DNA of 64,000 nt from Glacieibacterium arshaanense (GTDB taxonomy: Bacteria > Pseudomonadota > Alphaproteobacteria > Sphingomonadales > Sphingomonadaceae): the NCBI RefSeq assembly GCF_004681125.1, contig NZ_SIHO01000001.1, positions 186,001 through 250,000 on the forward strand. The letters run 5' to 3'. The translations under genes were made by a program, and so were the position numbers. Position 1 is the stretch's first letter, and each line of letters starts with the position of its first letter. The notes under the pieces were generated by a model, which was given only the letters and a program-made list of their open reading frames with translations, was not told the origin of the DNA and did not search any database. Positions 55,353-64,000 of the stretch are shown one piece after another.

Positions 55353-56398
55353 CCCACACCCCCGCCGAACCCGAAGTCCTGACCCGCCGCGAAGGCCGCG
55401 CGCTGTTCATCACGCTCAATCGTCCCGCCGCGCTCAACGCGCTCAACAAGGCGATGTGCGATATCATTCAGGCCGCGCTGTATGACAGCATTGGCGATGC
55501 CAACGTCAGCGTCGTCGTCATCGACGGCGCCGGCGACCGGGCGTTCTGCGCGGGTGGCGATGTCGTCGGGCTCTATCATCTGGGCCGCGCCGGCAGCCCC
55601 GATTTCGAAAAATTCTTCTACGACGAATACCGCATGAACCAGACAGTCGCGGTCTATCCCGACGACTATGTCGCGCTGCTCGACGGCGTCACCATGGGCG
55701 GCGGCGTCGGCCTGTCGATCCACGGCCGCTACCGCGTCGCCACCGAGCGCACGCTGTTCGCGATGCCTGAAACCGGCATTGGCCTGATCCCCGATGTTGG
55801 CGGCACGCATGCCCTGGCGCGGCTGCCGGGGTTCATCGGTACCTGGCTGGCGCTGACCGGCGCGCGGCTTAAAGGCGCCGACTGCGTCTATGCTGGCATC
55901 GCGACGCATTACATCCCGTCCGACCGCCTGCCGCTGCTGCGCGAATTGTTAGCCAAGGGTGAGGAGCCTGTCGACCAAATCCTCGCGACGCTCGATGCAC
56001 CGGCCGGCGAAACCACGCTCGAAGCGCTGCGCGACGCGATCGACTATCACTTCGCCCACGACAGCGTCGAAGCCATCATGGAGTCGCTGGCGGGCGGTGA
56101 CGACTGGGCGCTGGCGCAACACGCAATCATTGCCAAGATGTCGCCGACGTCGTGCAAGCTCAGCCTCGCGGGCCTGCGCATGGGCCGCCACGCCTCGATC
56201 GAAGAAGCGCTGCAGAACGAATACCGCATGGTCTGCGCCATCAAGCACCAGCACGACTTCTTCGAAGGCGTCCGCGCCCAGCTCGTCGACAAGGACAAAT
56301 CGCCGAAATGGTCGCCGGCGACGCTCGCCGAAGTCGATGACGCACTGGTCGAAAGCTATTTGCGCGAACCCGATGGCGGCGACCTGCGCTTCGATTGA
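55349..56398 (+). CDS. 3-hydroxyisobutyryl-CoA hydrolase-like (ECH_2 crotonase) protein
   Basis: A 349-residue crotonase-superfamily enzyme of ECH_2 length. The oxyanion segment is AFCAGGDVVGLYHLG. The catalytic Glu lies in MPETGIGLIPDVGGTHALAR, the signature of 3-hydroxyisobutyryl-CoA hydrolases in valine degradation. The C-terminal helical part (SIEEALQNEYRM) is also typical. It is translationally coupled to the PaaI thioesterase. Confidence 0.88.
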   Translation: MTHTPAEPEVLTRREGRALFITLNRPAALNALNKAMCDIIQAALYDSIGDANVSVVVIDGAGDRAFCAGGDVVGLYHLGRAGSPDFEKFFYDEYRMNQTVAVYPDDYVALLDGVTMGGGVGLSIHGRYRVATERTLFAMPETGIGLIPDVGGTHALARLPGFIGTWLALTGARLKGADCVYAGIATHYIPSDRLPLLRELLAKGEEPVDQILATLDAPAGETTLEALRDAIDYHFAHDSVEAIMESLAGGDDWALAQHAIIAKMSPTSCKLSLAGLRMGRHASIEEALQNEYRMVCAIKHQHDFFEGVRAQLVDKDKSPKWSPATLAEVDDALVESYLREPDGGDLRFD

Positions 56399-56447
56399 AC
56401 CGGGGTCGTGAGGCCGACGGTCTGAAAAGGCGCCGGTTGACGTACGT

Positions 56448-56483
56448 CGACGTTGTGTATTATTCTAACAACACACAACGTCG
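56448..56483. promoter_or_regulatory. 11-bp perfect dyad with embedded promoter-like boxes
   Basis: CGACGTTGTGT (56448-56458) and ACACAACGTCG (56473-56483) are exact reverse complements around a 14-base AT-rich loop. A TTGACG at 56438 lies 15 bases before TATTAT at 56459, so a promoter is likely to overlap the dyad. It ends nine bases before the start of a small membrane protein gene. It may be an operator or an mRNA hairpin at the ribosome site. Confidence 0.6.
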
Positions 56484-56492
56484 AGGTTCGTC

Positions 56493-56870
56493 ATGCTTTT
56501 GGAAGACTCACTCATCCCGCTTGCGGTTTTCGCATCGATCGTCGGCATCGTCTGGATGCTCGTTGCCGGCACTGTCCGCATCATGACCATGCGTACTTTG
56601 CGTGAAACCGCGCGCACCAGTCCCGAAAGCCTTGGCACCGTCGCGGCGCGGCTAGGCGCGCCCGCAACCGGCGTCCGCAGCGAAACCATCGGCTTGCTCG
56701 GCATGGCGATGGGCGCTGCACTCGCTGTCGCGGGGCTGATTGGCGATCCGGCGTCGCGGACCTTGCTGATCCAGACGGCGCTGCTGCCGGGCTTCATGGG
56801 CGCAGCGCTGTTCGCGCAGCGCTGGCTGCCGCGCAAATCGACGCCGCCGCTCCAGCTCCCCGAAGCCTGA
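56493..56870 (+). CDS. Small inner-membrane protein, function unknown
   Basis: A 125-residue protein with an N-terminal membrane span (PLAVFASIVGIVWMLVAGTV), a short basic loop (RIMTMRTLRETARTSPE) and two further spans in the second half (LLGMAMGAALAVAGLIG, ALLPGFMGAALFAQ). The layout resembles small DUF6249-like membrane proteins, but I cannot confirm a family. The upstream 11-bp dyad suggests dedicated regulation. Confidence 0.68.
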   Translation: MLLEDSLIPLAVFASIVGIVWMLVAGTVRIMTMRTLRETARTSPESLGTVAARLGAPATGVRSETIGLLGMAMGAALAVAGLIGDPASRTLLIQTALLPGFMGAALFAQRWLPRKSTPPLQLPEA

Positions 56871-56959
56871 ATTCCGGCGGCAATTGCGCGCAGCGCGAAT
56901 TGACCGTCGCGCTTTGCCGATTGGCGCGCTAGTCTCCTGCAAAATTTGGGGAGATCAAT

Positions 56960-57997
56960 ATGACTGACACCAACCGCCGCTGGCTGCTCGCGTCGCGCCC
57001 TGTCGGCGCCGTCAAGGACAGCGACTTCACGCTCGACAGCGGCCCCGTGCCGCAGCCCGGCGACGGCGAATTCCTCGTCCGCGTCACGCATCTGTCGTTC
57101 GACCCGACGCAGCGCGGCTGGCTCGGCGGCGATACCTATCTGCCCGCGGTCAAGATTGGCGATCCCGTCCGCGCCGGCGCCATCGGCCAGGTCATCGCCT
57201 CGAATCACCCGAAGTTCAAAGTCGGCCAACTCGTGCAGGGCACCTTCGGCTGGCAGGAATATGTCGTGTCGAACGGCATGACCGAAACCGGGCCGGTCGC
57301 GGTCGTGCATGCCGGCGTGACGCCCGAACAGGCACTCGGCGTGTTCGGCATCACCGGGCTGACGGCGTATTTTGGCCTCACCGACCTCGGCAAGCCGCAG
57401 CCCGGCGACACCGTACTGGTGTCGGGCGCCGCCGGCGCCACCGGTTCGGTGGTGGTGCAGGTTGCCAAGGCGCTGGGGTGCAAGGTCATCGGCATCGCCG
57501 GCGGCGCGTCGAAATGCGCCTTTGTCACCGATGTCGCAGGGGCGGATGCCTGCATCGACTACCGCGAAGGCAATGTCGCGCGCCGCATCAAGGAACTGGC
57601 GCCCAAGGGCGTCAACATAGTGTTTGAGAACGTCGGCGGAGAAATCCTCGATGCCGCGCTCGCCAACCTCGCGATGCGCGCCCGCATCATCCTGTGCGGC
57701 GGCATTTCGTCGTACAACGACACCAGCGACAATCGGTCGGCTGGCCTGCTCAATTATATGAACATCACCGTGATGCGTGCGACGATGACCGGTTTCATCG
57801 TGCTCGATTATGCACCGCGCTTTGCCGAAGGCGTGCAGGCGCTGGCGACGATGATGGCGCAGGGCAAGCTCAAGACCATCGAGGATGTCCAGCACGGCTT
57901 CGAAAACTGCCCGGTCACGCTGCGCCGGTTGTTCGAGGGCAAGAATGTCGGCAAGCAATTGTTGCAGCTAACCGAACTGCCGCTGCCGCGCGTCTAG
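56960..57997 (+). CDS. NADP-dependent medium-chain oxidoreductase (CurA/LTB4DH-like)
   Basis: A 345-residue zinc-independent medium-chain dehydrogenase of the prostaglandin/alkenal reductase type. The N-terminal NRRWLLASRPVG and FDPTQRGWL fit that group. The cofactor motif is SGAAGATGSVVVQVAKALG. It would reduce alpha,beta-unsaturated ketones or aldehydes. GGGGAGA precedes the ATG. An SDR gene follows 32 bases later on the same strand, so they form a likely operon. Confidence 0.9.
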   Translation: MTDTNRRWLLASRPVGAVKDSDFTLDSGPVPQPGDGEFLVRVTHLSFDPTQRGWLGGDTYLPAVKIGDPVRAGAIGQVIASNHPKFKVGQLVQGTFGWQEYVVSNGMTETGPVAVVHAGVTPEQALGVFGITGLTAYFGLTDLGKPQPGDTVLVSGAAGATGSVVVQVAKALGCKVIGIAGGASKCAFVTDVAGADACIDYREGNVARRIKELAPKGVNIVFENVGGEILDAALANLAMRARIILCGGISSYNDTSDNRSAGLLNYMNITVMRATMTGFIVLDYAPRFAEGVQALATMMAQGKLKTIEDVQHGFENCPVTLRRLFEGKNVGKQLLQLTELPLPRV

Positions 57998-58029
57998 GCG
58001 ACAAGACGGACGCGATTGGGGAACAAGAC

Positions 58030-58950
58030 ATGACCATCGATTTTGCCGGCAAGATTGCAGTGATCACCGGCGGCGGCACCGGCATGGGGCGGGAACTGGC
58101 GCGCCAGCTGGTCGCCGAAGGCTGCAGCGTCGCGATGTGTGATGTCTCGGCCGACAACATGGCCGAAACGCGCCGCCTGTGCCTCGAATCGGCGCCACAG
58201 GGCACACAGGTCGATTGCTATGTCGCTGATGTCTCGATCGAGGATCAGATGATGGCCTGGGCCGATGTCGTGCGCAAAACGTTCGACACCGATCGCATCC
58301 ACTTGCTGTTCAACAACGCCGGGGTGGCGGGCGGCGGCAGCTTTGTCGCGGGTGATCGCGCCAGCTGGGAACGCACCTTCAACATCTGCTTCTACGGCGT
58401 CGTTCACGGCGTCCGCGCCTTCCTGCCGTTGCTGATGAACGCCGAGCGCGGCCATATCGTCAACACGTCGAGCGTCAACGGCTTCTACGCCTCGATCGGC
58501 CCCGAAACCTCGCACACCGCCTATGCGGCGGCGAAGTTTGCGGTGAAGGGCTTTACCGAATCGCTGATTACCGATCTGCGGCTCAACGCGCCGCACATCA
58601 GCGCGGCGGTCGTCATGCCCGGCCATATCGGCACTGAGATCGCCGGCAATTCAATGGCGATCAACCCCGGTACGCGCGACTTCCGCACGATGCTGTCGCG
58701 GCAGGGGCTCGACACCGCGAGCATGGACGATGCGCAGCTCGCGATGGTCGTCAACGCCGGTTTCCGCGATTCGGCGCCAACCAGCGCCGCGCAGGCCGCC
58801 ACCATCATCCTCGATGCCGTCAAGGCGGGGCAATGGCGCATCCTTGTCGGCGATGACGCGCGCATTCTCGATGAAATGGTGCGCGCCGATCCCGAAGGCG
58901 CCTATGCGCCAGCGTTCCACGAGCGCTGGGTCGCCACCCGCAGCGCCTGA
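58030..58950 (+). CDS. SDR-family oxidoreductase
   Basis: A 306-residue classical short-chain dehydrogenase. The cofactor motif TGGGTGMGRELARQL, the NNAG motif in LLFNNAGVAGG, and catalytic Ser with YxxxK (NTSSVNGFY, then YAAAKFAVKG) are all present. The C-terminal extension of about 50 residues is longer than in most classical SDRs. It is probably co-transcribed with the medium-chain oxidoreductase. The substrate is unknown. Confidence 0.9.
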   Translation: MTIDFAGKIAVITGGGTGMGRELARQLVAEGCSVAMCDVSADNMAETRRLCLESAPQGTQVDCYVADVSIEDQMMAWADVVRKTFDTDRIHLLFNNAGVAGGGSFVAGDRASWERTFNICFYGVVHGVRAFLPLLMNAERGHIVNTSSVNGFYASIGPETSHTAYAAAKFAVKGFTESLITDLRLNAPHISAAVVMPGHIGTEIAGNSMAINPGTRDFRTMLSRQGLDTASMDDAQLAMVVNAGFRDSAPTSAAQAATIILDAVKAGQWRILVGDDARILDEMVRADPEGAYAPAFHERWVATRSA

Positions 58951-59007
58951 CGCGGCCTGCGGCCACACTCGACAAATCCCCCCGGGTGTGGCTAGACACG
59001 CCGCCGT

Positions 59008-61950
59008 ATGACCAGTCCCGAAAAACCCGATTATCGCAACAGCGTCTTCCTGCCGCGCACCGACTTTCCGATGAAAGCCGGCCTGCCCGAAAAGGAGCCG
59101 GCAATCCTGGCGCGCTGGCAGGCTGAGAACCTGTATCAGGCGCTGCGCGACAGCCGCCGCGGCAAGGAGAAGTTTATTCTCCACGACGGCCCGCCCTACG
59201 CCAATGGCGACATGCACATCGGCCACGCGCTCAACCACATCCTCAAGGACACCGTCTGCCGCACGCAATCGTCGCTCGGCAAAGACGCGCCGTATGTGCC
59301 GGGCTGGGACTGCCACGGCCTGCCGATCGAATGGAAGGTCGAGGAAAAGTACCGCGCGCAGGGCAAGAACAAGGACGAGGTCGACCCGGTCGTCTTCCGC
59401 GCCGAATGCCGCGCCTATGCGCAGGGCTGGGTCAACGCCCAGCGCGAGCAATTGAAGCGCCTCGGCATCAACGGCGACTGGGACAACCCCTATCTAACGA
59501 TGGACTTCGAAGCCGAAGCCACCATCGTCGCCGAACTGCTCAAATTCGCCACCACCGGCCAGCTGTACCGCGGCTCAAAGCCGGTGATGTGGTCGCCGGT
59601 CGAAAAGACCGCCTTGGCCGAGGCCGAGGTTGAATATGAGGACATCACCTCGACGCAGATCGATGTGGCATTTGAGATTGTCGAGTCGCCGATCCCTCAA
59701 CTGGTCGGCGCGAAGGCGGTCATCTGGACGACAACGCCGTGGACGATTCCGGTCAACCAGGCGCTCGCCTATGGGCCGGACATCGACTATGTTTTGGTCG
59801 AGGTGCTATCCTATGGTCAATGGCTGGATGTCGCCGCGCTCGAACGCGGTGACCCAGAGACCATGGCGGCGCGTCCGGAACCGTGCGGCGTCGGGCCGTT
59901 CCTGATTGCCGAAAAACTCATGGACCGATTGTCCATCTACGTGTCCGAATTGGTCGACGCGACGACTCAACTTTTTGTTGCTGGAGGTTGCAAGGGCTCC
60001 GCACTCGCTGGCACTATCGCGCGCCACCCGATGCACGCCCTCGGCGGCTTTTTCGCGCGCCCGCGCCCGTTCCTCGCCGGCGATTTCGTCACCACCGAAA
60101 CCGGCACCGGGCTCGTCCACATGGCGCCCGACCACGGCGAGGACGACTTCCTGCTGTGCAAGGCCAACGGCATCGACCCGGTGTTCGCGGTCGAGGGTGA
60201 CGGCAAATATCGCGCCGACTGGCTGTGGCTTGGCGGGCAGGGCAATGTCATCGCGCCGAAATTGAACGCCCCCGACGGCCCAATCTGCAGCGACCTGCGC
60301 GAAGCCGGCGCGCTGCTGGCGGCCAGCGCCGATTACCAGCACAGCTACCCGCATTCGTGGCGTTCGAAGAAGAAGGTCATTTTCCGCTGTACGCCGCAGT
60401 GGTTCATTCCGATGGACAAGCGCTCGACGTCGGAAAACCGCTGGGAAGGCGAGGGCGGGCTGGTCGCCGACGAACATGACAAGCCGATGCTCGAAGGGCT
60501 GACTTTGCGCGAAACTGCGCTAACCGCCATCGCCAACACGCGCTGGGTCCCCGAAAAGGGCGAAAACCGCATCCGCGCGATGGTCGAAGGCCGCCCTGAC
60601 TGGGTGATCTCGCGCCAGCGCGCTTGGGGCGTGCCGATCACGCTGTTCGTCAACCGCAAGACCGGCGCCTATCTGCAGGACCCCGGCGTCAACGCGCGCA
60701 TCGTCGCCGCAGTGCGCGAAAAGGGCGTCGATGTGTGGAGCGCAGATACCGCGCAAGACCTGCTCGGCCCGCACTACGACCTCGCCGACTACGAACGCCA
60801 GACCGACATTCTGGACGTCTGGTTCGACAGCGGCTGCACGCATGCCTTCGTGCTCGAATCGGGGCGCTGGCCCGACTTGAGCTGGCCCGCCGACCTCTAT
60901 CTCGAAGGCTCCGACCAGCATCGCGGCTGGTTCCAGTCGTCGCTGATGGAAAGCTGCGGGACGCGCGGCCGCGCGCCCTACAAGGCAGTGCTGACACACG
61001 GCATGACGCTCGACAGCAAGGGCTACAAGCAGTCGAAGTCGGTCGGCAACACCACTGATCCGATCAAGCTGATGCAGACCAGCGGTGCCGATATCATCCG
61101 GCTGTGGGCGCTGACCTCGGACTTTACCGAAGACCATCGCATCGGCGACGAGATCCTCAAGGGCGTCGCCGACCAGTACCGCAAGCTGCGCAACACCTTC
61201 CGCTATCTGCTTGGCGCGCTCGACGGCTGGGATGAAAGCGAACGTTTGGCCGTAGCCGACATGCCCGAGCTCGAACGCTGGGTGCTTCACCGTGTCGCCG
61301 AAATCGATGCGCAGCTGCGCCAGAACATCGCCGATTTCGATTTCAACGCCTATATCGCGGCGGTCTCGACGTTCGTGAACAATGACCTGTCGGCGTTCTA
61401 CTTCGATATCCGCAAGGACAGCCTGTATTGCGACGCGCCGACAGCGCTCAAGCGCCGCGCCGCGCGCACCGTGCTCGACTTGCTGTTCGACGCGCTGACC
61501 AAGTGGCTGGCGCCGGTGCTGGTATTCACCGCCGAGGAAGTCTGGCTGACGCGCTATCCGGATGCGGCCAGCGTCCACCTCGAAACCTTCGCAGCCGTCG
61601 GTGACGACTGGCTTGACGGGTCGGTGTCGCACAAGTGGAACCGGCTGCGCGAACTGCGTCTGCTTGCCACCAACGCGATCGAGCCGATGCGCCGCGAAAA
61701 GCTTGTCGGGTCGAGCAACCAGGTGGCGCTGACCTTTGCCGCCGCCAGCGCCGAGGACCGCGCGCTGGTCGCCGGCGTGGATTTCGCCGAAATCTGCATC
61801 GTCGCTACCGTCGCTGTCGAAACCGCTGCCGAAGGTGTCAGCGTCACTGCCGCGCCGACCGATTTGCCGCGTTGTGATCGCTGCTGGCGTCACCTGCCCG
61901 TCACCGCGGATACAGGCCTGTGTGGGCGCTGCGCCGAGGTTGTGGCGTGA
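59008..61950 (+). CDS. ileS: Isoleucyl-tRNA synthetase
   Basis: A 980-residue class I synthetase. HIGH is intact in DMHIGHALNHILKD. The second signature reads YKQSKSVGN (residues 673-681) where KMSKS is expected, so Met is replaced by Gln. The editing domain contains GDFVTTETGTGLVHMAPDHG, and the C-terminal zinc ribbon is CDRCWRHLP...CGRC. The product is essential for translation. The stop overlaps the GTG of lspA, so the two are coupled, as in many proteobacteria. Confidence 0.96.
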   Translation: MTSPEKPDYRNSVFLPRTDFPMKAGLPEKEPAILARWQAENLYQALRDSRRGKEKFILHDGPPYANGDMHIGHALNHILKDTVCRTQSSLGKDAPYVPGWDCHGLPIEWKVEEKYRAQGKNKDEVDPVVFRAECRAYAQGWVNAQREQLKRLGINGDWDNPYLTMDFEAEATIVAELLKFATTGQLYRGSKPVMWSPVEKTALAEAEVEYEDITSTQIDVAFEIVESPIPQLVGAKAVIWTTTPWTIPVNQALAYGPDIDYVLVEVLSYGQWLDVAALERGDPETMAARPEPCGVGPFLIAEKLMDRLSIYVSELVDATTQLFVAGGCKGSALAGTIARHPMHALGGFFARPRPFLAGDFVTTETGTGLVHMAPDHGEDDFLLCKANGIDPVFAVEGDGKYRADWLWLGGQGNVIAPKLNAPDGPICSDLREAGALLAASADYQHSYPHSWRSKKKVIFRCTPQWFIPMDKRSTSENRWEGEGGLVADEHDKPMLEGLTLRETALTAIANTRWVPEKGENRIRAMVEGRPDWVISRQRAWGVPITLFVNRKTGAYLQDPGVNARIVAAVREKGVDVWSADTAQDLLGPHYDLADYERQTDILDVWFDSGCTHAFVLESGRWPDLSWPADLYLEGSDQHRGWFQSSLMESCGTRGRAPYKAVLTHGMTLDSKGYKQSKSVGNTTDPIKLMQTSGADIIRLWALTSDFTEDHRIGDEILKGVADQYRKLRNTFRYLLGALDGWDESERLAVADMPELERWVLHRVAEIDAQLRQNIADFDFNAYIAAVSTFVNNDLSAFYFDIRKDSLYCDAPTALKRRAARTVLDLLFDALTKWLAPVLVFTAEEVWLTRYPDAASVHLETFAAVGDDWLDGSVSHKWNRLRELRLLATNAIEPMRREKLVGSSNQVALTFAAASAEDRALVAGVDFAEICIVATVAVETAAEGVSVTAAPTDLPRCDRCWRHLPVTADTGLCGRCAEVVA

Positions 61951-62426
61951 AAGCCTTTGGCTACTCGGTTGCCGCGGTCGTCTTCGTTCTCGACCAGCTC
62001 AGCAAATATTGGGTGACCTATGTGCTCGATCTGCGGACACTGGGCAGCGTGGAATTGCTGCCGGTTTTCAACCTGACCTGGGTCGAAAATACCGGCGTCT
62101 CGACCGGGCTGTTCCGCGCCGAAACCGACAAGATGCGCTGGCTGCTGGTCGCTGCGACCTTGGCAATCGCGCTTGCAGTGGCGGTGTGGATCGCACGCGA
62201 GAAGAACCGCTGGGACGTTTTCGCGCTCGGGCTGGTACTCGGCGGCGCGCTCGGCAACATCGTCGACCGCGCGCGCTACGGCTATGTCGTCGATTTTTTC
62301 CACGCCTATTGGCGCGACCATCATTTTTACGTCTTCAATGTCGCGGATGCCGCTATAAGCTGCGGTGTGATGGTGCTGCTGGCACGTGCGCTGTGGGCGC
62401 GCGACGCGCAGCCGGTCAAGGAGTAG
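61947..62426 (+). CDS. lspA: Lipoprotein signal peptidase (signal peptidase II)
   Basis: A 159-residue, four-helix aspartyl protease that cleaves prolipoprotein signals. The catalytic Asp residues lie in GNIVDRARYGYVVDFF and VFNVADAAISCG. N-terminal VLDQLSKYW is typical. The start is a GTG overlapping the ileS stop (GTGA); the earlier ATG at 61920 lies inside ileS. Its likely first client, a lipoprotein, is encoded four bases downstream. Confidence 0.96.
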   Translation: MKAFGYSVAAVVFVLDQLSKYWVTYVLDLRTLGSVELLPVFNLTWVENTGVSTGLFRAETDKMRWLLVAATLAIALAVAVWIAREKNRWDVFALGLVLGGALGNIVDRARYGYVVDFFHAYWRDHHFYVFNVADAAISCGVMVLLARALWARDAQPVKE

Positions 62427-62430
62427 AGTG

Positions 62431-62877
62431 ATGCGCCTGGGTTCGAACAAGTTTGTGGTGGTTTCGGTTGTCGCGCTCGCCGCGCTGGGCGTTACGGGCT
62501 GCAAGAAGACCAGCTACAAGAACAGCAACTCGCCCGACGAGTTCGCGATCAGCCGCAACGCGCCGTTGGTCGTGCCGCCCGATTTCGCACTCGTCCCGCC
62601 CAAGCCCGGCGCCCCGCGCGCGCTCGGTGCCGATTCGCAGACGCAGGCCGTCGAAGCGCTATTCGGCCCCGGTGCCAAACCGCCGCCGAAGTCGGCGAGC
62701 GAACAGCAGCTGCTTGACAAGGCCGGCGCTACCAAGCCCGACCCTTCGGCGCGTTCAACCGCCGGTGACGCCACCAACGCGGCGATGGTCGACAAGGGCG
62801 CATTCGTCCAGGAACTGCTCGCCGCCCGCCCCGGTAGCACCAACGCCGCTGTCGCGAGCGTTTCGACGGGCGGCTAA
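62431..62877 (+). CDS. DUF3035-type outer-membrane lipoprotein
   Basis: A 148-residue lipoprotein with a signal ending in the lipobox GVTGC (Cys 24). The mature part has the DUF3035-like segment SPDEFAISRNAPLVVPPDF followed by a Pro- and Ala-rich tail. DUF3035 proteins occur beside ileS-lspA in many alphaproteobacteria, and a link to outer-membrane assembly has been proposed for some. Its stop codon is the first codon of repeat copy 6. Confidence 0.85.
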   Translation: MRLGSNKFVVVSVVALAALGVTGCKKTSYKNSNSPDEFAISRNAPLVVPPDFALVPPKPGAPRALGADSQTQAVEALFGPGAKPPPKSASEQQLLDKAGATKPDPSARSTAGDATNAAMVDKGAFVQELLAARPGSTNAAVASVSTGG

Positions 62878-63009
62878 GAGCCTCCGGCGGGCAGGGACTT
62901 GTCCCTGCACCCTGAAGTTTGCGGGGAGCACCATCGAGCCGCGCGGTTCCTGCTGGGCTGTCACAAGCAAAAGGGTGCAGGGACAAGTCCCTGCCCGCCG
63001 GAGGCCCTT
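62876..63009. repeat. Palindromic repeat family, copy 6
   Basis: Copy between the convergent lipoprotein and DUF853 genes. Inner palindromes are GCAGGGAC-TT-GTCCCTGC (left) and GCAGGGAC-AA-GTCCCTGC (right), a different stem from the other copies yet perfectly paired. Outer cores are conserved and the centre is about 60 bases. Confidence 0.95.
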
Positions 63010-63016
63010 CAACGGC

Positions 63017-64000
63017 CTACTTGAATAGCGACCCCAACAACCCGCGCAGCAACTGCCCGCCGACCTTGCCGCCAAGCTGGCGGCCGACTGACGTTGCCGC
63101 CGACCGCGCCGCCGACTCCATCATTTTTTCGGTCATCGATTTGGGCGCGTTGCGTGCGGCGCGTTCGGCGGCGGCTTCGGCGCGGATGCGCGCGGCTTCC
63201 TGTGCTGCCGCCTGCTTTTGCGCAAACGCTTCGGCCTTGGCGGCGGCTGCAGCGGCCTTGGCTTCGGCGTCAGCGGTTTTTGCTGCGGTCGCGGCTTCGG
63301 CGCTTTCGGCGGCCTTGGCGGTGAGCAGTTCGTACGCGCTTTCGCGGTCGACGACTTCCTCATACTTGCCGGCGACGCCCGAGGTGTCGATCATTACCTT
63401 GCGTTCAGCCGGCGTGATCGGCCCGACCCGCGAGCGTGGCGGCGCGATCAGCGTGCGTTCGACGGGCGAGGGGGCGCCGTCATCCATCAGCAGCGACACC
63501 AGCGCCTCGCCAACCTTAAGTTCGGTTATCGCGGTCTCGACGTTGAGCTTGGGGTTGGTGCGGAAGGTGGTGGCGGCCGCCTTGATCGCCTTCTGGTCGC
63601 GCGGCGTGAAGGCGCGCAGCGCGTGCTGGACGCGGTTGCCGAGCTGGCCGGCGACGTTTTCGGGAATGTCGATCGGGTTCTGCGAGATGAAGTAGACGCC
63701 GACACCCTTCGAGCGCACCAGCCGCACGACCTGCTCGATCTTGTCGAGCAGTGCCTTGGGCGCCTCGTCGAACAACAGATGCGCCTCGTCAAAGAAGAAC
63801 ACCAGCTTCGGCTTGGGCGGGTCGCCGACTTCGGGTAGCGTCGTAAACAGTTCGTTGAGCAGCCAGAGCAGGAAGGTTGCATAGAGGCGCGGCGACTGCA
63901 TCAGCTTGTCGGCGGCGAGGATGTTGACCTGCCCGCGACCATTGTCATCGACCGCGATGAAATCGGCAATATCGAGTGCCGGCTCACCGAAGAAGTTGGC
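63017..64000 (-). CDS. DUF853/HerA-like ATPase, 5' end outside the window
   Basis: The C-terminal 327 residues of a DUF853 (YjgR-type) P-loop ATPase; the frame remains open to base 64000, so the Walker A half is missing. Visible parts are the Walker B segment [17 protein letters not shown], sensor-like [19 protein letters not shown] and [13 protein letters not shown] long Ala/Lys/Glu-rich helix ([20 protein letters not shown]) and a Gly-rich end ([18 protein letters not shown]) follow. Cellular function of the family is not established. Confidence 0.88.
   Translation of the reverse strand, partial: ANFFGEPALDIADFIAVDDNGRGQVNILAADKLMQSPRLYATFLLWLLNELFTTLPEVGDPPKPKLVFFFDEAHLLFDEAPKALLDKIEQVVRLVRSKGVGVYFISQNPIDIPENVAGQLGNRVQHALRAFTPRDQKAIKAAATTFRTNPKLNVETAITELKVGEALVSLLMDDGAPSPVERTLIAPPRSRVGPITPAERKVMIDTSGVAGKYEEVVDRESAYELLTAKAAESAEAATAAKTADAEAKAAAAAAKAEAFAQKQAAAQEAARIRAEAAAERAARNAPKSMTEKMMESAARSAATSVGRQLGGKVGGQLLRGLLGSLFK

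Overview
The window is a high-GC chromosomal segment (roughly two-thirds G+C by eye) from an alphaproteobacterium. The most likely placement is Sphingomonadales. Support for this comes from the PrsK/PrsR pair of the exosortase/PEP-CTERM system, the ileS-lspA-DUF3035 lipoprotein string, many paralogous acyl-CoA genes, and abundant small palindromic repeats of the kind common in sphingomonads. No gene names the genus, so the placement is an inference. Almost all the sequence is coding, and no gene-free gap exceeds 300 bases.

Layout: 1-2659 holds the three cytochrome bc1 genes, with the Rieske gene cut by the left edge. A secreted serine hydrolase and an MFS transporter follow. 5706-13766 is a divergent acyl-CoA catabolism locus. 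It has two pairs of adjacent acyl-CoA dehydrogenases in which only the larger partner keeps a recognisable catalytic Glu, a DUF35 protein coupled to a thiolase-fold protein without the acylating Cys, and an acyl-CoA synthetase. This arrangement resembles steroid or terpenoid side-chain catabolism. After a tRNA-Ser(GGA) come a 730-residue flagellin, an RluA-type pseudouridine synthase and a DUF1254 protein. 18636-22940 is a second lipid block (thiolase, crotonase, alpha/beta hydrolase, SDR). 23078-25132 has exported MsrA/MsrB and a potassium channel. 25160-33579 holds a FadJ-like multifunctional protein, two exporters, GST, ArfB, a CsbD-like protein and an operon with methylmalonyl-CoA epimerase. 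33646-36730 is an EmrR/A/B-type efflux operon beside a mannose-1-phosphate guanylyltransferase. That gene is divergent from prsK-prsR, the regulators of exopolysaccharide/PEP-CTERM export.

41739-43191 is the most unusual part. A complete phage-type lysis cassette (endolysin, small membrane protein in the holin position, i-spanin, overlapping o-spanin) lies alone between a gamma-carbonic anhydrase gene and tRNA-Pro(GGG). It has its own strong sigma-70-like promoter, and no other phage gene is nearby. Next come a hemB-argC-GNAT-GNAT operon and a storage-lipid region: a WS/DGAT acyltransferase with a Lys/Ala/Pro-rich tail, a hydrolase, a phasin, a lipase-like protein, and a phaE-phaC-GNAT operon. 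murI, a thioesterase, a 3-hydroxyisobutyryl-CoA hydrolase-like protein, two oxidoreductases and ileS-lspA-lipoprotein close the window, with a HerA-like DUF853 ATPase running off the right edge.

Threaded through the window are six copies of a palindromic repeat (about 90-134 bp) located at gene 3' ends. The inner stems of these copies differ in sequence but stay paired. A separate 202-bp inverted-repeat element, a dyad shared by the phaE-phaC operon and a thiolase/DUF1254 intergenic region, and an orphan promoter pointing into a convergent gap are further leads.
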